A stretch of 64,000 nucleotides of DNA from Spisula solida (GCA_947247005.1 OX365945.1:40974551-41038550); one strand, 5' to 3'; counted from the first letter of the stretch, positions 22,101 through 34,895 are shown. Notes: generated from the letters alone by a model not told the origin. Numbers and translations: made by a program.

Positions 22101-25100
22101 AACTTGAGATATTTCAATAAGAAACAAGGATAAAATCAGAGAAGCTCAACTAGTTAGGACCAATGTGTGCTAATTGGTAAACCTTAGGCTTTATCAAGAA
22201 AGATAACTAATATGTAACTGTAAATCCCTAACATTGCCCTATTGTGATTGCAAGGTTCGCAAAGGCCTTGAAAAGACCTTAGTCCTAGATTTGGGTGTGA
22301 CAATTTTGTAGTGTGATGTTCCTTTCAAAAAGGGCATTTTGTTTTCTAAAACTTACTGGTGTTTCGGGTTGTGTCTAAGTATATCATAAATGTTTATTTT
22401 GTTTTTAGAAATGAACAAATTTAAGAAAAGGAAGTTTTTAGAGACAAAGAACTTGCTGACTGGAGAGACTGATGTACATCCAGACCTTATCAAGGTGAAA
22501 TTATAGTATTTAATGGTTGTAAGACTCCATCCTGAAATCCTCTAACAGTGGTATCTTGTTATATAGGGACACTCTTTTGGTTTGTAACTGCAAAGCCAAC
22601 TGCATTGAGTTTGTTTTTTCAGAAGTCATCTCCAAGTTATAACTGGCCGTGCTCTGTATTTAACTTTTAACTTTTTCTGCATGTTTGTAATCCATAGGAA
22701 CTATTGGTACACATTTGAGCAATAAAGTGCCATCATGACCCTCTTTTTGAAATTGCTAAATCTTACCAATGCATGTCAGTTTATGTAACTTATTCAATCT
22801 TAATTCATTGTCTTGGTTTACTTGCTGCATAATTATGCCCCCATCTTTGATGAGGGGATATATTGTCGGTCCATCTGTCGGTCGGTCCATTTGTAGACCA
22901 AATGGTTTTCGTTCACTAACTCCAGATCGTTTGACCCTAGATTCCTCAAACTTTACATGGAGGTTGGTCACAGTAGATGATCCCTATTGATTTTGAGGTC
23001 ATTGTCACCTTCACCATTTCTGACTATTGGCCTTCCATGGTGACAAATGTTTTACAAACATCTCATGTTGAGCTTTGTTCACACAACTGATTTATTATAA
23101 CCTGTCACCTGTATATAATGATGTCATATTTTCAGAAACCCAACTCCTCCAACTTCGAGATATTGTCTCACTGGCATCCTAATTTAACCATTAATATCTT
23201 AGATGATCATACATCATGGGTGAAAGGTCATATTCCTGCTCCGCTAGATGAATGTAAGTATATAATACCTTTACCTTTACTACCATTATTAGTCCCCTGC
23301 CGGTTTTTGACTGGGATGACTATAGGTTTGCTGTCAGTTCGTTAAAAAATCTGGGACCTGACAACTCAAACAGTTTCCTAGCTAGGTTTATGAAACTTGG
23401 TATGTGGATAGGGGGCAATAAGGGGATAATGCACGTTGAAATATATTTTGATTCCGACCAAAATTGTGGTTGCTATGGCAACAGAATCAGTTTCTATTTA
23501 ATAACTTTAGTTAGAAACGAGGTTTTTTTATGATGAAATTTGCTGCTAGGTCACTGTTACAAAAAATAGTAAAACAGTTTCTGCTCAATAACTTAGGAAT
23601 GAAATGTGATGAAATTTGCTTGTGTAGACGCCGCCTATAATTGAATGTGAGGCTGCTGTGTTAAAGGTCACTGTTACTAAAAATAGAAAATCAGTCCTTC
23701 CATCCGTCAAAAAATCTGGATCCTGACATAACTCAAACAGTTTCCGAGCTAGGTATATGAAACTTGGTATGTGGATAGGGGACAATAAGGGAATAATGCA
23801 CGTCTAAAAATATTTTGATTCTGACAAAAATTGTGGTTGCTATGGTAACAGAAACATTGAAAATGGCTTCAAACCGGTAGGGGACTTCTGTATTGCTTGC
23901 AATTCTTAATTACTTGTTTTAGTAAGAAATGAGATATTTTGAAATGGAACTTGCAGGAAAGAAAGCTAGTATGAACTTGCCCCTTGGAGTAGAAAGTGGG
24001 GACGTTGGGATCAAGGTTTTTATCACTCCCCGCTTCCAAAATCGACTTTCACAAACAGTATGGAGTATGTTAAAAGAAATCTGTAATGTCACACGATCCA
24101 ACAAAAAAGTTTTGGCACATTTTTTTTCACACCAATAAATATATGCTTTGTGCTAAATTTGGTTTTCCCAGAAAACATTATTTTTGAAGAGGTTGAAATT
24201 TGCATTATTCTGGAATAACTGTTTGGATGGTGTGTACAATACAACCAGTCACTTAATGAGAATCGGTATGAGCGGTACTGTGATTACTGATACTGTGGAG
24301 GAATATTTTAACGTGACTCTTAGTATGGAGTGATGGCTTCAAATTGTTATAACCTGCTTATGGCTGTATTCTTTACCAATGTTTACTTGGGCATTGACAT
24401 ATTCATGTTATTTCTATAGATGTAGAGTTTGTGCCTGGGGTTGGCAAGTACCTACCAGTTGTATACTTCAATGATTACTGGAACCTTAACAGTGACTATC
24501 AACCCATCAACGATACCGTCGAGTAAGTATCCATCTTCAAATGTGTCTTATTTCAACATCACTTTATCTATGTTCATGTTTGTGTACTTAACAAGTTGCA
24601 CTGCTCTTCTTAATTGCATACATGCCATATATTGACCTTTATCAACTTACATACACCAAATTTCAAATTTAACAATCTCAGATATACTCTAACAGCATTT
24701 AATTTCTATGGGATGAAATTTCGAGGTCTTGGTGAAGATCATTTTGTGGGGATATAAGTTCATGGATTTCGCATTTTATTTAAAAAATCAGGGTCAAAAT
24801 TTGCACTTATCGGAAATCATTATTTTAGAACTCTATTGTTAATATAAGTCTGCTTATGAACTGACCAGGTAACTATATAGATTTGTTTACTTAACTATAA
24901 CTGCACTTCTACAACAGTCATGTATATGTAAGGAGACAGTATAGATTTGTTTATTAACTACATACTACCATATGGTTATGTTTCTGTTCACTATTTCCAG
25001 GCTGTTGAACCTAACATTGACCTACACACCTATTTCACTATTTCGCTGGCAGATGTATGCTGCCCAGGGTATGCGCAACAAATGGACCAATATGTTAGGT

Positions 25101-28100
25101 TCAGATGTGGGCGAAGACGATCAGGATCAAGATTCATTAAAAGTATGTCACAACTTGACTATTGCTTCTGTTCCATTTTAAGTACTGTAGAACTTTGTTG
25201 CATTGCACAGGTACATCTCCAGCACATCAAACATGGTCTTCAATCTTGGCATAATAATTTTTATCATGTACTAGTATACAGTAGACGCATCAAACAGGTA
25301 GATGGTTCCAACTCTTTTACTGGTCTGAAGGCAGTTTGAGGCATGGAAATTCTACTGTATGCCAAAGCTTAGCATCAATTGGTTACTGGGTAAGGTCACT
25401 GAACACAACCTCTAGCCTAGCTGTCTTCATATTTTCAGGTAAAACATTGTGAGAGGATGATTGTAATCAGATTGCTGTAAAGGTCCTATGCATCGATGAA
25501 ATCCTATGTAAATTATTTTGCATGAATGCTCAGTACCCAGTCTAGTTGTGCATATTGTCAGCACATGCCTGTCAGATCCATTTTAAGGGAGTTATGACCC
25601 TTGTTGTTTACACTTATAAATTTTGCCCGCATACTTCTCTGTTACCATTGGTGTGATTTCAACAAAACTGGTCAGACAAGAAGCTTGGGTCAATTTTAAG
25701 GGAGTTATGGCCCTTTCTTATTTTACACATATAAGTTTTGTCTGTGCTTTTACTCTGTAACCATTGGTTTGAATTCAACGAAAGTTTGCATTACTCATCA
25801 TTACTAAGTCTTGTTGTGCATATTGTCAGAGAACATTGCAGTGACTGTGCCAAGCAGTATCTGGGGGTATTCATCACAGTCAGTGATATTTCTTGATTCA
25901 ATTGTATCTGAGTTGTGAACACCGAAAACAATCATGGAAAATAACCTTTCGGGATAAAAACAGGGAATTATCAGGGAATTTCATTCTTCATTTTCTGTGG
26001 CCACCCTGTAATCTATATAGAAGTATTTTCACAGTCAACTAACAACTTTCCATTTTCAATCACATTAACGCAATGTTGACACATAATAACAACAAGGTGC
26101 GAAGATATCATTTAGGCCTCAAAAGTCTTGTCGACATAAGCAGAATGTCAACACAGGCGTGTGAATTAAACAATCAAATTTCATACAGAACATAGGAGAG
26201 ATCATGTTTGTTTACAGATCTATTCATATGCAAAAGTTCCAACCAGCTAGCTATTGGATAATGGCAAGTTTTTATACCCCCCGCACAACGAGTTGTAAGG
26301 GGGGGTATACTGGATTCAGCTTGTCTGTCTGTTGTCTGTCTGTCCGTCCGTAGACGCATTCTTGTGGACGCAACTCCTCCTACAGTTTTTGCAGCATTTC
26401 CTTCAAACTTTCACAGATGAACAACCTCAACATGTAGATGTGCATAAAGGAAAGAATTTACGCTGCGACAATTTTTGACAGAATTATGGCCCTTTGTACT
26501 TTTATGCACTATACAATATATAGTGAATAGTTCTTGTGGACGCAACTCCTCCTACAGTTTTTGCAGCATTTCCTTCAAACTTTCACAGATGATCAACCTC
26601 AACATGTAGATGTGCATAAAGGAAAGAATTTACGCTGCGACAATTTTTGACAGAATTATGGCCCTTTGTACTTTTATGCACTATACTATATACCGTGAAT
26701 AGTTCTTGTGGACGCAACTTCTCCTACAGTTTTTGCAGCATTTTCTTCAAACTTGAACAGATGAACAACCTCAACATGTAGATGTGCATAAAGAAAAGAA
26801 TTAGCTGCAATGATTTTGCAACGCGGGGGGTATATTAGTCTGCCGAATGGCGACAGTTCTAGTTATTGTTCATTTGTCCAATTGATTGCTGGTGGGCATT
26901 TTGCATATGAATAGGTGATCTCCCCTATAGAGTGACCAACATCAGGGATTTGAGAGTATGGCAACATAACCTGAATGTGTATATAACCAATGTTGACACA
27001 TACAGTTTCTTCTGTATTAGTGTAGTGTAGTTTGACTGAAATATCCCTACTGTACCTTACAGTGACAACAATCTACTTACCTTTGTTTCAGACAGCATTC
27101 CTGGAGACCAATCCATATTTACTTGGTCTTACGATCATTGTGTCTATTGTTCACAGTATCTTTGAATTCTTAGCATTCAAAAATGGTAAGTTGTTTTCTT
27201 GCTATTCATAATTTCTTTTTATGTGTTCAGATTATTATTTGGACAAAGGGGTTTTAATATGCAGTTAACAATATTAAAAAATGAGTTTACTTGTTTACGG
27301 AAAGATGTTACTTCACTTTTTGCTGATTTAACAAGCTTAGATTGGTCACAATTTCAAAAGTTACCATGCTTACTTTTTCACAATTTGTGATTTTTCGCAC
27401 TTACTTTCTCACAAGGGCTTAGGGCCTCAGCAAAAAGTATTGTGTCAATGTTCCTAGCGGATGTTGTTATCATTGGTACCAACTTGCTTACCAACAAACA
27501 ATTGAGAACTTGTTGAATGTAGAAGTCATGATACCAACGTGGTGGGTTTAAACCTTGCCTGAGTCAGTAACACAGGAATCACTCGTTGATAGTAATTGAT
27601 ATAAGTTGTAAACAATTGTTTCACAAATACAAAAATACAAAAGGCTCAGTCTGTGGTACCCCAGCACCGTAAAGCCAGAATTGGCTTTCCCCCAGTGCCT
27701 TAAATCAGCCCTTAAAGTATAGATATTGATAGCAGTTTTCTTTTTTAATACAGTATAGCCATTCTTGTTGAGAGCTCTTTAAGCACAAGTATTAGCAATG
27801 CCCCAGAGCACTAAAACATTCTCAGGAAGGGCCTGTAGTATATGATAAAACTATTCAACGCATGTGTTGCTATATATAATGTAATTAATCTGATATCAGC
27901 AATATGAGACAGATATGCATGGCGATATTGTCTGGTATGCCAAATATCGATATTTGGTCCTCTTCTGGTGTGTCAAATTCCGTATCGAGGCTTTATGCGG
28001 TCATTTCGGATGAGACACACGTACGTAACGTACACAAACATGTGATGTCTTAGCATGCTTCAATACAAGTTGAAGATGTAAATAAATTTTCTGACTGTTT

Positions 28101-31100
28101 CACAGTTAAAATAGCTATTTAAGAAATGGAAAACTAGTGTGTGTGTGTGTGTTTTGTTTGGAAAAAATCAAGTTGATAAAAAGGTTATTAAACAGGGCTG
28201 TTGTGCATTAAGTTGATATTGGCATACTAGACAGGTATTGGCACTTGGGTTATAGCCCTGGAGCACATATCTAACCTAGTATGGCCAAGAAATGGCGGCC
28301 GGTCCTGTGTGATAACCTATACATAATAACATATTTATTTGTAGATATACAGTTCTGGAGAAGCAGGAAGTCACTGGAAGGATTATCTGTTAGATCTGTA
28401 TTCTTCAATGTGTTTCAGTCATTGATTGTCGTACTGTATGTACTAGACAATGAAACTAACACAGTTGTTAGAATTAGTGTATTCATTGGTCTGCTTATTG
28501 AGATATGGAAAATACACAAAGTGGTCAATGTCAAGGTCAGTGTTCATATTCTTAACATTCCAGGTACTTGTAAACTCATAACATGTATTTGTTCTTCCTT
28601 TTAAAAAAGGGTTATATAATAGTATAAGGGAGGTCACCTCATTAGTGAGGTACACCGTCCACTTACAGGTTCATTCTTTTGCTGTCTCAAATACTTTCAC
28701 ATAAACTCACCTTCCTTTTCTCTTACACTTGTAGAGATAGATTATAAGATACTACCAGGAAAGAGCTGATGAAAGTGACTATAATTTTGTGTTTTTTAAA
28801 GGGATATAAAATTTTAATAGTACAGTAATGCTAAAAACTTTAAGTAGTGTTTGTACAAAATGAAGATCTATTCATTATGATATTACTAAGTCTTTTACCG
28901 AAAGCTTTTTGAAATGACTATGCTGATATTTGTTGTGTACATTTCAGACTGATACTGAACATCGTATATTTGGCTTGATACCAAGGATTTCTCTGGAAGA
29001 CAAATCAACATACACAGAATCACAAACAAAACATTATGATATGGTTAGTGTTCATCACATGCTCATATTCTTGTTAATTAACCATATTAAAATCTTTATC
29101 ATCTATTCATTAAAGTGTGTCGAACTAAATAAATAAAGCATTTTGTTGGCATATAAATATATGAATATTTGTTAAATATAGAAATGGGCATTATGGCCCA
29201 TAATTCATCTGGGTCAACCAAAAAGGTAAATGTGGGAGTTCTGGGAATCAAATCCTGGTAGAAACCCTTTGTTACTGTGTTATCTTGCCTTACAACTTAG
29301 ATGTTTAAATGGCAACCTGTATTGTAGGTTGGCTTTTGCAAAGGCTGTTTGACTATATTGTATAAAAAGCCTAACTGGTATGGCCTTGTTTAAATATCTG
29401 TCAGTATATTCTTGCTGAAATTAACAGCTTCACTTCTGTGTCCTGATGAATATATGCCATGTCCACCTCATGTGCATATTGATAAAGAAAAAGAATGAAA
29501 ATTATCCAATATTTATTTGAATGTGCAGACAAAATGCAACACTGTATAGTGTACTTACTTTCTGTACTGTAAACATTTCCATTTTGCCTGGTGTACATTA
29601 TGTATTATGTTTGATATAATATGTACAATTGTGCATTATGTTTCATCATGCATTCTGTTTCATTGTGCATTCTGTTTCAGATGGCATTTAAGTACCTGTC
29701 CTGGGCATTATTTCCCATGTTGGCGTGTTATGCTGTATATTCATTAGTTTATGTAGAACAGAGAGGATGGTATTCCTGGGTTCTCAATATGATGTATGGC
29801 TTCCTTCTTACATTTGGTAAGTATCTTTACAATCTCTCTCTAGTAGAACTCACTTAACATGACAGTTTGAAGGTTTGTAGTATAACCAGCTAAGACTTAA
29901 ACAATGTGTCAATGCTCACAGAATGTATTCGTAGGCAAATGTTATAATCGGGAGAGGATCTTTGTGAACATTGAAGAGTTGTGGTAGAAGCTTCCCGACC
30001 TTACCATAAACATGTTCAAAACAATCATAGCCAGATCATGGCTAAAACGAATTGTTGTGAGAATGTACTAAGGTCTTAATTGAAGAAACATTGGGGTAGC
30101 ATCATGATGCATTAATGATACATGGTTGTAATAACATTGTGGTACAATCGGCATCAAATTTAACTGTGTTTTCTATTGAAACACTTAAAAAAATTGTTCA
30201 ATAATATATAGGAATAATCATTTTCATTGACATCAGTTGGGCATAGATCAAAGCAAATTATTATGTGAAAAACACGAGATTTTAACCAAAATGATTGAGG
30301 TAAGAAATGCTCCAAACTCCTTGATTTATGTACGCATCATATCAAAGCGTTCTATGGTCATGTGAAGATAGTAGAAATGCTGTAGTCGTAAATTGTATTA
30401 CAAGTGTCGATCAGACGTTCTGGTGTAGATATTAATAATTTTTCTTGTATTTGATGCCGATCTCGTCCCAATTCATAAAAGATTATATTAAGTCAGACAG
30501 GGAAGGCAGCACTCAACTTAACCAGCCGGGCACAGAAAACATTAAAAACACACAAAGCACAATGCCCAACTAAACAAGCGCAGATCCGCCCAAGTCCAAG
30601 CTGTCGAAAAGTATAATAAATTGTAACTAGCTGAATGACCCAGTAGAAAAGATACAGCAACCAAAAGACGGAATGCCTACGCTGAATGATCAAGTCAGGT
30701 CGGGGAAGATGTGCATGGTGGTAGTACAGAGTGTAGCTAAGTGAACGGGATATTGAGTTGAGAATGTATATGATGTTGCATAAATATCGATGTGTATTTA
30801 TGTTTCAGGTTTTATTATGATGACTCCACAGTTATTTATCAACTACAAACTCAAATCTGTAGCTCATCTACCATGGAGAATGTTAACATACAAAGCACTT
30901 AACACATTTATTGATGACATATTTGCTTTTGTTATAAAAATGCCAACCCTCTACAGGATAGGTTGCTTAAGAGACGGTAAGGAATTCTTATCTTCATTGT
31001 TGAACACCAAATTTATAATATTCACTCATGACACCTCATTTCAAATCCCTCACCTTGAAGGTGTACGAGGCATCAGTGCACTTTGTATCATTTCTTTTTT

Positions 31101-31943
31101 CAGGTTATGTACAAAATATATCTAAATATTAATTTCAAACAATTTATTCTAGACACTTTGTAACCATACTAATGATAAGTCATTAAACTTCTCCAGGTTC
31201 TTTTTGAACTCTTCTTGTTAATGTTATTAAATTCAATCGGGACTAGGTTTGTATTGTGAAACATCAGGACTAGGTTTGTATTGTGAAACATCAGGACTAG
31301 GTTTGTATTGTGAAACATCAGGACTAGGTTTGTATTGTGAAACATCAGGACTAGGTTTGTATTGTGAAACATCAGGACTATGCTTGTATTGTGAGACATC
31401 AGGACTAGCCTTGTATTGTGAGACATCGGGACTAGCCTTGTATTGTGAAACATCAGGACTAGGCTTGTATTGTGAGACATCAGGACTAGCCTTGTATTAT
31501 GAAACATCAGGACTAGGCTTGTATTGTGAAACATCAGGACTAGGCTTGTATTGTAAGACATCAGGACTAGGCTTGTATTGTGAAACATCAGGACTAGGCT
31601 TGTATTGTAAGACATCAGGACTAGGCTTGTATTGTAAGACATCAGGACTAGGCTTGTATTGTGAGACATCAGGACTAGGCTTGTATTGTGAGACATCAGG
31701 ACAAGGCTTGTATTGTGAAACCTATGTTTTTCAGATGTGATATTTTTCATCTTCCTGTACCAGAGGTATATATACAAAATAGATCCTACCAGAGTGAATG
31801 AGTTTGGTGTCAGTCAAGAAATGTTGGACCAGAATGGAATTGAACAACCAGCTATTGAAGGTGAAGATAAACCAAATGAGGCCGGAGATGCTACTGAACA
31901 AACTGCTGAACCAAAGACAGCAGAAGAGAAGAAAAACGACTAA
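19158..31943 (+). CDS. CLPTM1: CLPTM1 (cleft lip and palate transmembrane protein 1 homologue), complete, 14 coding exons, 635 aa
   Basis: CLPTM1 is a multipass ER membrane protein; the mammalian protein has been linked to GABA-A receptor trafficking. Exons are 19158-19241, 20216-20422, 20872-21027, 21579-21696, 22409-22494, 23136-23253, 24420-24522, 25001-25142, 27092-27185, 28345-28535, 28948-29043, 29681-29816, 30809-30976 and 31735-31943. All are flanked by AG/GT and in frame, total 636 codons including stop. A first membrane segment lies at about residues 42-64 (SLLIRMAIIYMISSFFRRG). The lumenal part has YGDWESG, KNLLTGETD, SHWHPNLTINILDDHT and YFNDYWNL. The C-terminal multipass half has LETNPYLLGLTIIVSIVHS, SLEGLSVRSVFFNVFQS, VLDNETN, YAVYSLVY, FIMMTPQLFINYKLKSVAHL and PWRMLTYKALNTFIDD. 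Exon 14 begins with VIFFIFLYQRYIYKIDPTRVNEFG and ends in a Glu/Lys-rich hydrophilic tail, as in vertebrates. The start at 19158 has a good context. Exon 1 was placed by homology position and splice phase and is the least conserved. Confidence 0.96.
19560..19870. other. GC-richer block in CLPTM1 intron 1
   Basis: Locally GC-rich, with repeated AGCGCTCGC, GAGCGCTCG and GCAAAGCG words on both strands. No coding potential recognised. Could be a degenerate element. Confidence 0.35.
19985..20130 (+). repeat. 3'-end fragment of Helentron-like family A
   Basis: Aligns with the right end of 36146-36725: gaaaaccttgtacatg, GAGGCTGC, then GGCCTGCA, ACGACAGGTGAG and TAGGGCCCTTTG. Located in CLPTM1 intron 1 upstream of exon 2. 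Confidence 0.7.
20446..20670 (+). repeat. Family D, 5' part
   Basis: CCCTCCATCTTTGATGAGGG head hairpin, then ACCAAATGGTTTCCGTTCA, CAGTAGATGACCCCTATT and GGTCAGTAGGTCAAAGGT. Located in CLPTM1 intron 2, starting 23 bp after the exon 2 donor. Confidence 0.65.
21938..22060 (+). repeat. Helentron-like family A, 5' head fragment
   Basis: Begins AGCTCACCTGAGCATGAAGTG then ctcactggtg. This is the same head-hairpin design as at 33384, 36146 and 62989, in a diverged subfamily. Located in CLPTM1 intron 4. Confidence 0.6.
22835..23070 (+). repeat. Family D, near-complete short copy (about 236 bp)
   Basis: The head is ATGCCCCCATCTTTGATGAG, a hairpin. The body has ACCAAATGGTTTTCGTTCAC and a block with gatgatccctattgattttgaggtc. 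The tail is CATGGTGACAAATG with the hairpin ATGTTTtacAAACAT, then CTCATGTT. Located in CLPTM1 intron 5, just upstream of exon 6. Confidence 0.7.
23291..23915 (+). mobile_element. Helentron-like (HINE-type) family B, copy 1
   Basis: The left motif is AGTCCCCTGCCGGTTTTTGA. The inverted right motif is AAACCGGTAGGGGACTT. After it comes a terminal stem-loop, ATTGC-tt-GCAAT, and TCTTA. A second copy is at 62367-62975 with the same ends. Located in CLPTM1 intron 6, 38 bp after exon 6. Two internal direct copies of gctaggtatatgaaacttggtatgtgg-type sequence are present. Confidence 0.72.
25490..25860. repeat. Dispersed repeat with two internal ~150-bp copies
   Basis: The TTTTAAGGGAGTTATGRCCC block, followed by acacttataaattttg and ctgttaccattggt words, occurs twice in a row. 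Located in CLPTM1 intron 8. Confidence 0.6.
26274..26862 (+). mobile_element. Helentron-like (HINE-type) family C
   Basis: The head is ATACCCCCCGCACAACGAGT, with a matching GGGGGGTAT to form a hairpin. The inverted tail is GCGGGGGGTATA, followed by an imperfect stem (CTGCC...GGCGACAG) and TTCTAG. The element ends in CTAG next to T, as expected for Helitron/Helentron ends. Three internal ~170-bp copies start with TTCTTGTGGACGCAACTCCT. Located in CLPTM1 intron 8. Confidence 0.78.
31239..31725. repeat. 27-bp minisatellite abutting the CLPTM1 exon 14 acceptor
   Basis: About 18 copies of GGACTAGGTTTGTATTGTGA followed by aacatca. The unit length (27) is divisible by three, so it keeps open frames on both strands (163 and 202 codons). 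These are array artefacts. The last copy ends about 10 bp before the exon 14 acceptor at 31734, leaving a very short pyrimidine tract. Confidence 0.95.
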
Positions 31944-32367
31944 TGACTGGTTTACATCATAGATCTGTGTTTTCATTATCTATGTATCATCTTATATAAG
32001 ATCATCACAACTTACATGTTGTTAGTTCATTATTACTATACATTATTTTAGAGCAAATTCTCTGCTTTGAAATCCAGCTTGTTTTTCTCTGACTCAAACT
32101 ATAGTTTAACTGAGCATGAAATGTGCAATTGTGTTTTACCTGTGTTGTCATTGTTCACTGTCTATTTTAGTCTGTGTAGAATTATGACCATAGAATGGTT
32201 TTTGGTGCAAACTAAAAACATTGATTCACTCTTAAGATATCTGGTGGACAGTATAAAACCTTCATGGACATATTGGTTATGATGAACAGAGAAACTATAA
32301 GTTAGACAATGGACATTCATTCTGAACAAAGCTTTAAAAAAAATATTTCCTTATATTTATGTTGATA
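31944..32367. other. CLPTM1 3' UTR / downstream region
   Basis: Non-coding sequence after the stop codon. No canonical AATAAA is seen here; the nearest plus-strand one (32551-32556) lies inside the following MITE. Confidence 0.5.
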
Positions 32368-33015
32368 CTGTTGAATCTGGAAAGTAAGCACATATTTGAA
32401 TATAAGTGCCTATGAAATATAAGCGAATATGGCCTGACTGTCAATCCATACTGGATTATAAGCACATACTATATCCTTACCATAATACAATGTATAGTCT
32501 CAAAAGTAGGCACATATTCGAATAATTGTGAACAGACAGCCAATGCATCTAATAAACATAATTAACGGCTTTATGTATGTAATGATAATTGTCTAGCTTG
32601 TATATTAGGTGACAAGTGATTTTACCTGTTGAATAGCCGATGGGTGTTTAGCAATTATAATGTCTATTGTATGATAAAACGTTAATCAATTACGATAATC
32701 AGGCTTTTTGAATAGAAAACCTTCTGAGTCTAGAGAAACACAAGTATGCATATCAGAAAGATTGTTTGTGTGTTTTAATTTAATTTGCCATCCTTGTAAG
32801 TGTTATAAATATTGTGAAAATCTGTGAAATAGTATGGATACAACGCCGCTTGAACGGAAATCAAATTCTAGGGAGAAGAAAATAGAAATTGTTGATTGCT
32901 ATAAAATATAGGCGCATATGGCTTGTCTATAAGTGCATATCAAAAGTAAGTGCATATTATTGGGCTATCACTAAAATTTATAAAAGCGTATGCACTTACT
33001 TTCCAGATTCTTCAG
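32368..33015. mobile_element. 648-bp MITE with TA target duplication
   Basis: The left end is TA then CTGTTGAATCTGGAAAGTAA. The right end is TTACTTTCCAGATTCTTCAG then TA. TA flanks are at 32366-32367 and 33016-33017. Subterminal repeats of AAGTAAGYRCATAT occur at both ends. This fits a Tc1/mariner-type non-autonomous element. It contains AATAAA at 32551-32556, which could supply the CLPTM1 poly(A) signal. Confidence 0.8.
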
Positions 33016-33383
33016 TATGTTGCTGCCCATCTTTGACCTAGGTAGAACGTACCAAAGGTGTTTGTATTTCTTGCATTTATCATTGTTTACCTACACTTAA
33101 TCAGATCGTGTTTGATTAGGGTAAATATGTATCTTTACAAGTGTTTGGATGTACTGAAGTAGAAACATTTTTGACTTTGCAAACAGTCCGTATGTGTGTA
33201 TCTATATTTGTGTTACCTAACATTGTGCAAATTATTGAACACATTAACATAGGTTAAAGGATAAGTTCAATTTGATATTTATAAATACATTACTAGTAGT
33301 TTATTTTATGTCAACCGTCTATAGCAAACTATCAAAACTCAATTGAATGCAAAAAATTTAACTTGAGTGGTTTCAAGCTTTTT

Positions 33384-33956
33384 AGCTCAATTGTCACATA
33401 GTGACAGTGTGAGCTTTAGTGATCAGTCTTCGTCCATCATCCGTGTGCCTGTCCCTGCTTCAACAATTCATTCAAACAACTTCTCCTCAACCACTTGTCC
33501 AGTTTCAACCAAATTTCTCAGGCAAGTTCCTGGGTGATCATTTCTAAAAATAGCTAAAAGAATTGAGATGTATAAATAACTTTGGTTGCCATGGCATCCG
33601 ATTTGAAAATCCTTTAAAAAATCATAAAAATCATAAAAAATCAACCACTAGCCAGATTTAAATTCTTTTACAGAAATAGGCGGCTGGGTGACACTCTTGC
33701 AAAATTGACATTTTTGTTATAATTTATCAAAAACATTCTTCCCTATATATCTATAGTAAAACCTTATTATCTGAAAATACGGACTTGATTTCATTACGAA
33801 TTGGGAACAATGTTCCATGAGTGGTCCATTCTAAAAATAGCTGAATAATTGAAATTCATGTAGAGCTCTGGTTACCATGACACCCGAAATCAAGGTGCAA
33901 TTTGAATATGGTTCTACTAGATCAATGTGCACAGGTGAGTGATACAGGGCCTTCTT
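33384..33956 (+). mobile_element. Helentron-like family A, full-length-looking copy 1
   Basis: The head hairpin is AGCTCAATTGTCAC-ata-GTGACAGTGTGAGCT. The inverted tail motif is ACAGGTGAGTGA, then GGGCCttcTTG. Same ends as 36146-36725. Confidence 0.7.
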
Positions 33957-34895
33957 GTTCTTTTGTGCTCCTTTGAGTGTTTTTTTTATATGCTCCTTCG
34001 TTGTGTGGTTTTGAACGTTTTCTTGTACGCTCCATTGTTGAGTGGTTTAAGACAATGATTAGATTAAGTCAATGGAGATGACGTGTTTCTTTTCAAATAT
34101 GTCAGTCAGATATATTTGATGAACATTGTAAACTCACCCTGACTCTGTGTTTGTATCATCCCATTTTGCCATACCCTCATAATCCTTGTTTTTGTAGTAT
34201 TTGTCTGGGGAACAAAAGGCTACTAAATTGGTGAATTTGATTGGGCTAGTTCTCAGCCGTCCACACTTCGTGTCGCATAATCTCAATAAATATTTGAGCT
34301 ATTGTCATGAAACTTCAAAACTTGAAAGTATGTTTATCAGCATTTGAAGTTGAGGTTAATGTTTCATTGTTTCACCGGATTCAAATTGAAGCAGACTTAT
34401 TGCCCTTGTTTGATAACCAGGTGGAATTTCATTAATTTTTGTTTTATTTATTGATGAACTTGTGGGGCTTTCAAAATGTATGTTTTACCTGCAAATATAA
34501 CTAGTTTTTAGTGTGAGAGAATGTTGTTTGTGTGGTTTCCCCATTATGTCGAGCTGTGTAACAGTATGTGTTCAATTATCATTATGTTATATGCTGCATG
34601 TCTTGATCTATGGACTGTTAATATGTGTGAATTCATAGAAAGTAGTGTCTGTGTGTTTAATGAAACTTTGTATGAAATATAGGCCAGTTTGACAGAACAT
34701 ATTGTGAGTGGTTTATTTGTACATATTTCCTTGTCTGATATTTTGTTACCCCATATAACTTATTGATAATTTGGTATAAAGCTTCGATATCTACATGGGA
34801 CCCCTAACTCTTGACTAATCCTTGCATATCATTAATGGATGCTTGTTGTCCAAGCCTAAGGTTAGGTTTGTTATTTTAATAAGAGTATGAACGGC
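33957..34895. other. No gene recognised
   Basis: Non-coding, T-rich sequence with no supported element ends. Confidence 0.5.

Noticed and set aside
31169..31777. 202-codon and 163-codon open frames on opposite strands
   Set aside because: Both come from the 27-bp array, whose length keeps any stop-free frame open. The region is CLPTM1 intron 13.
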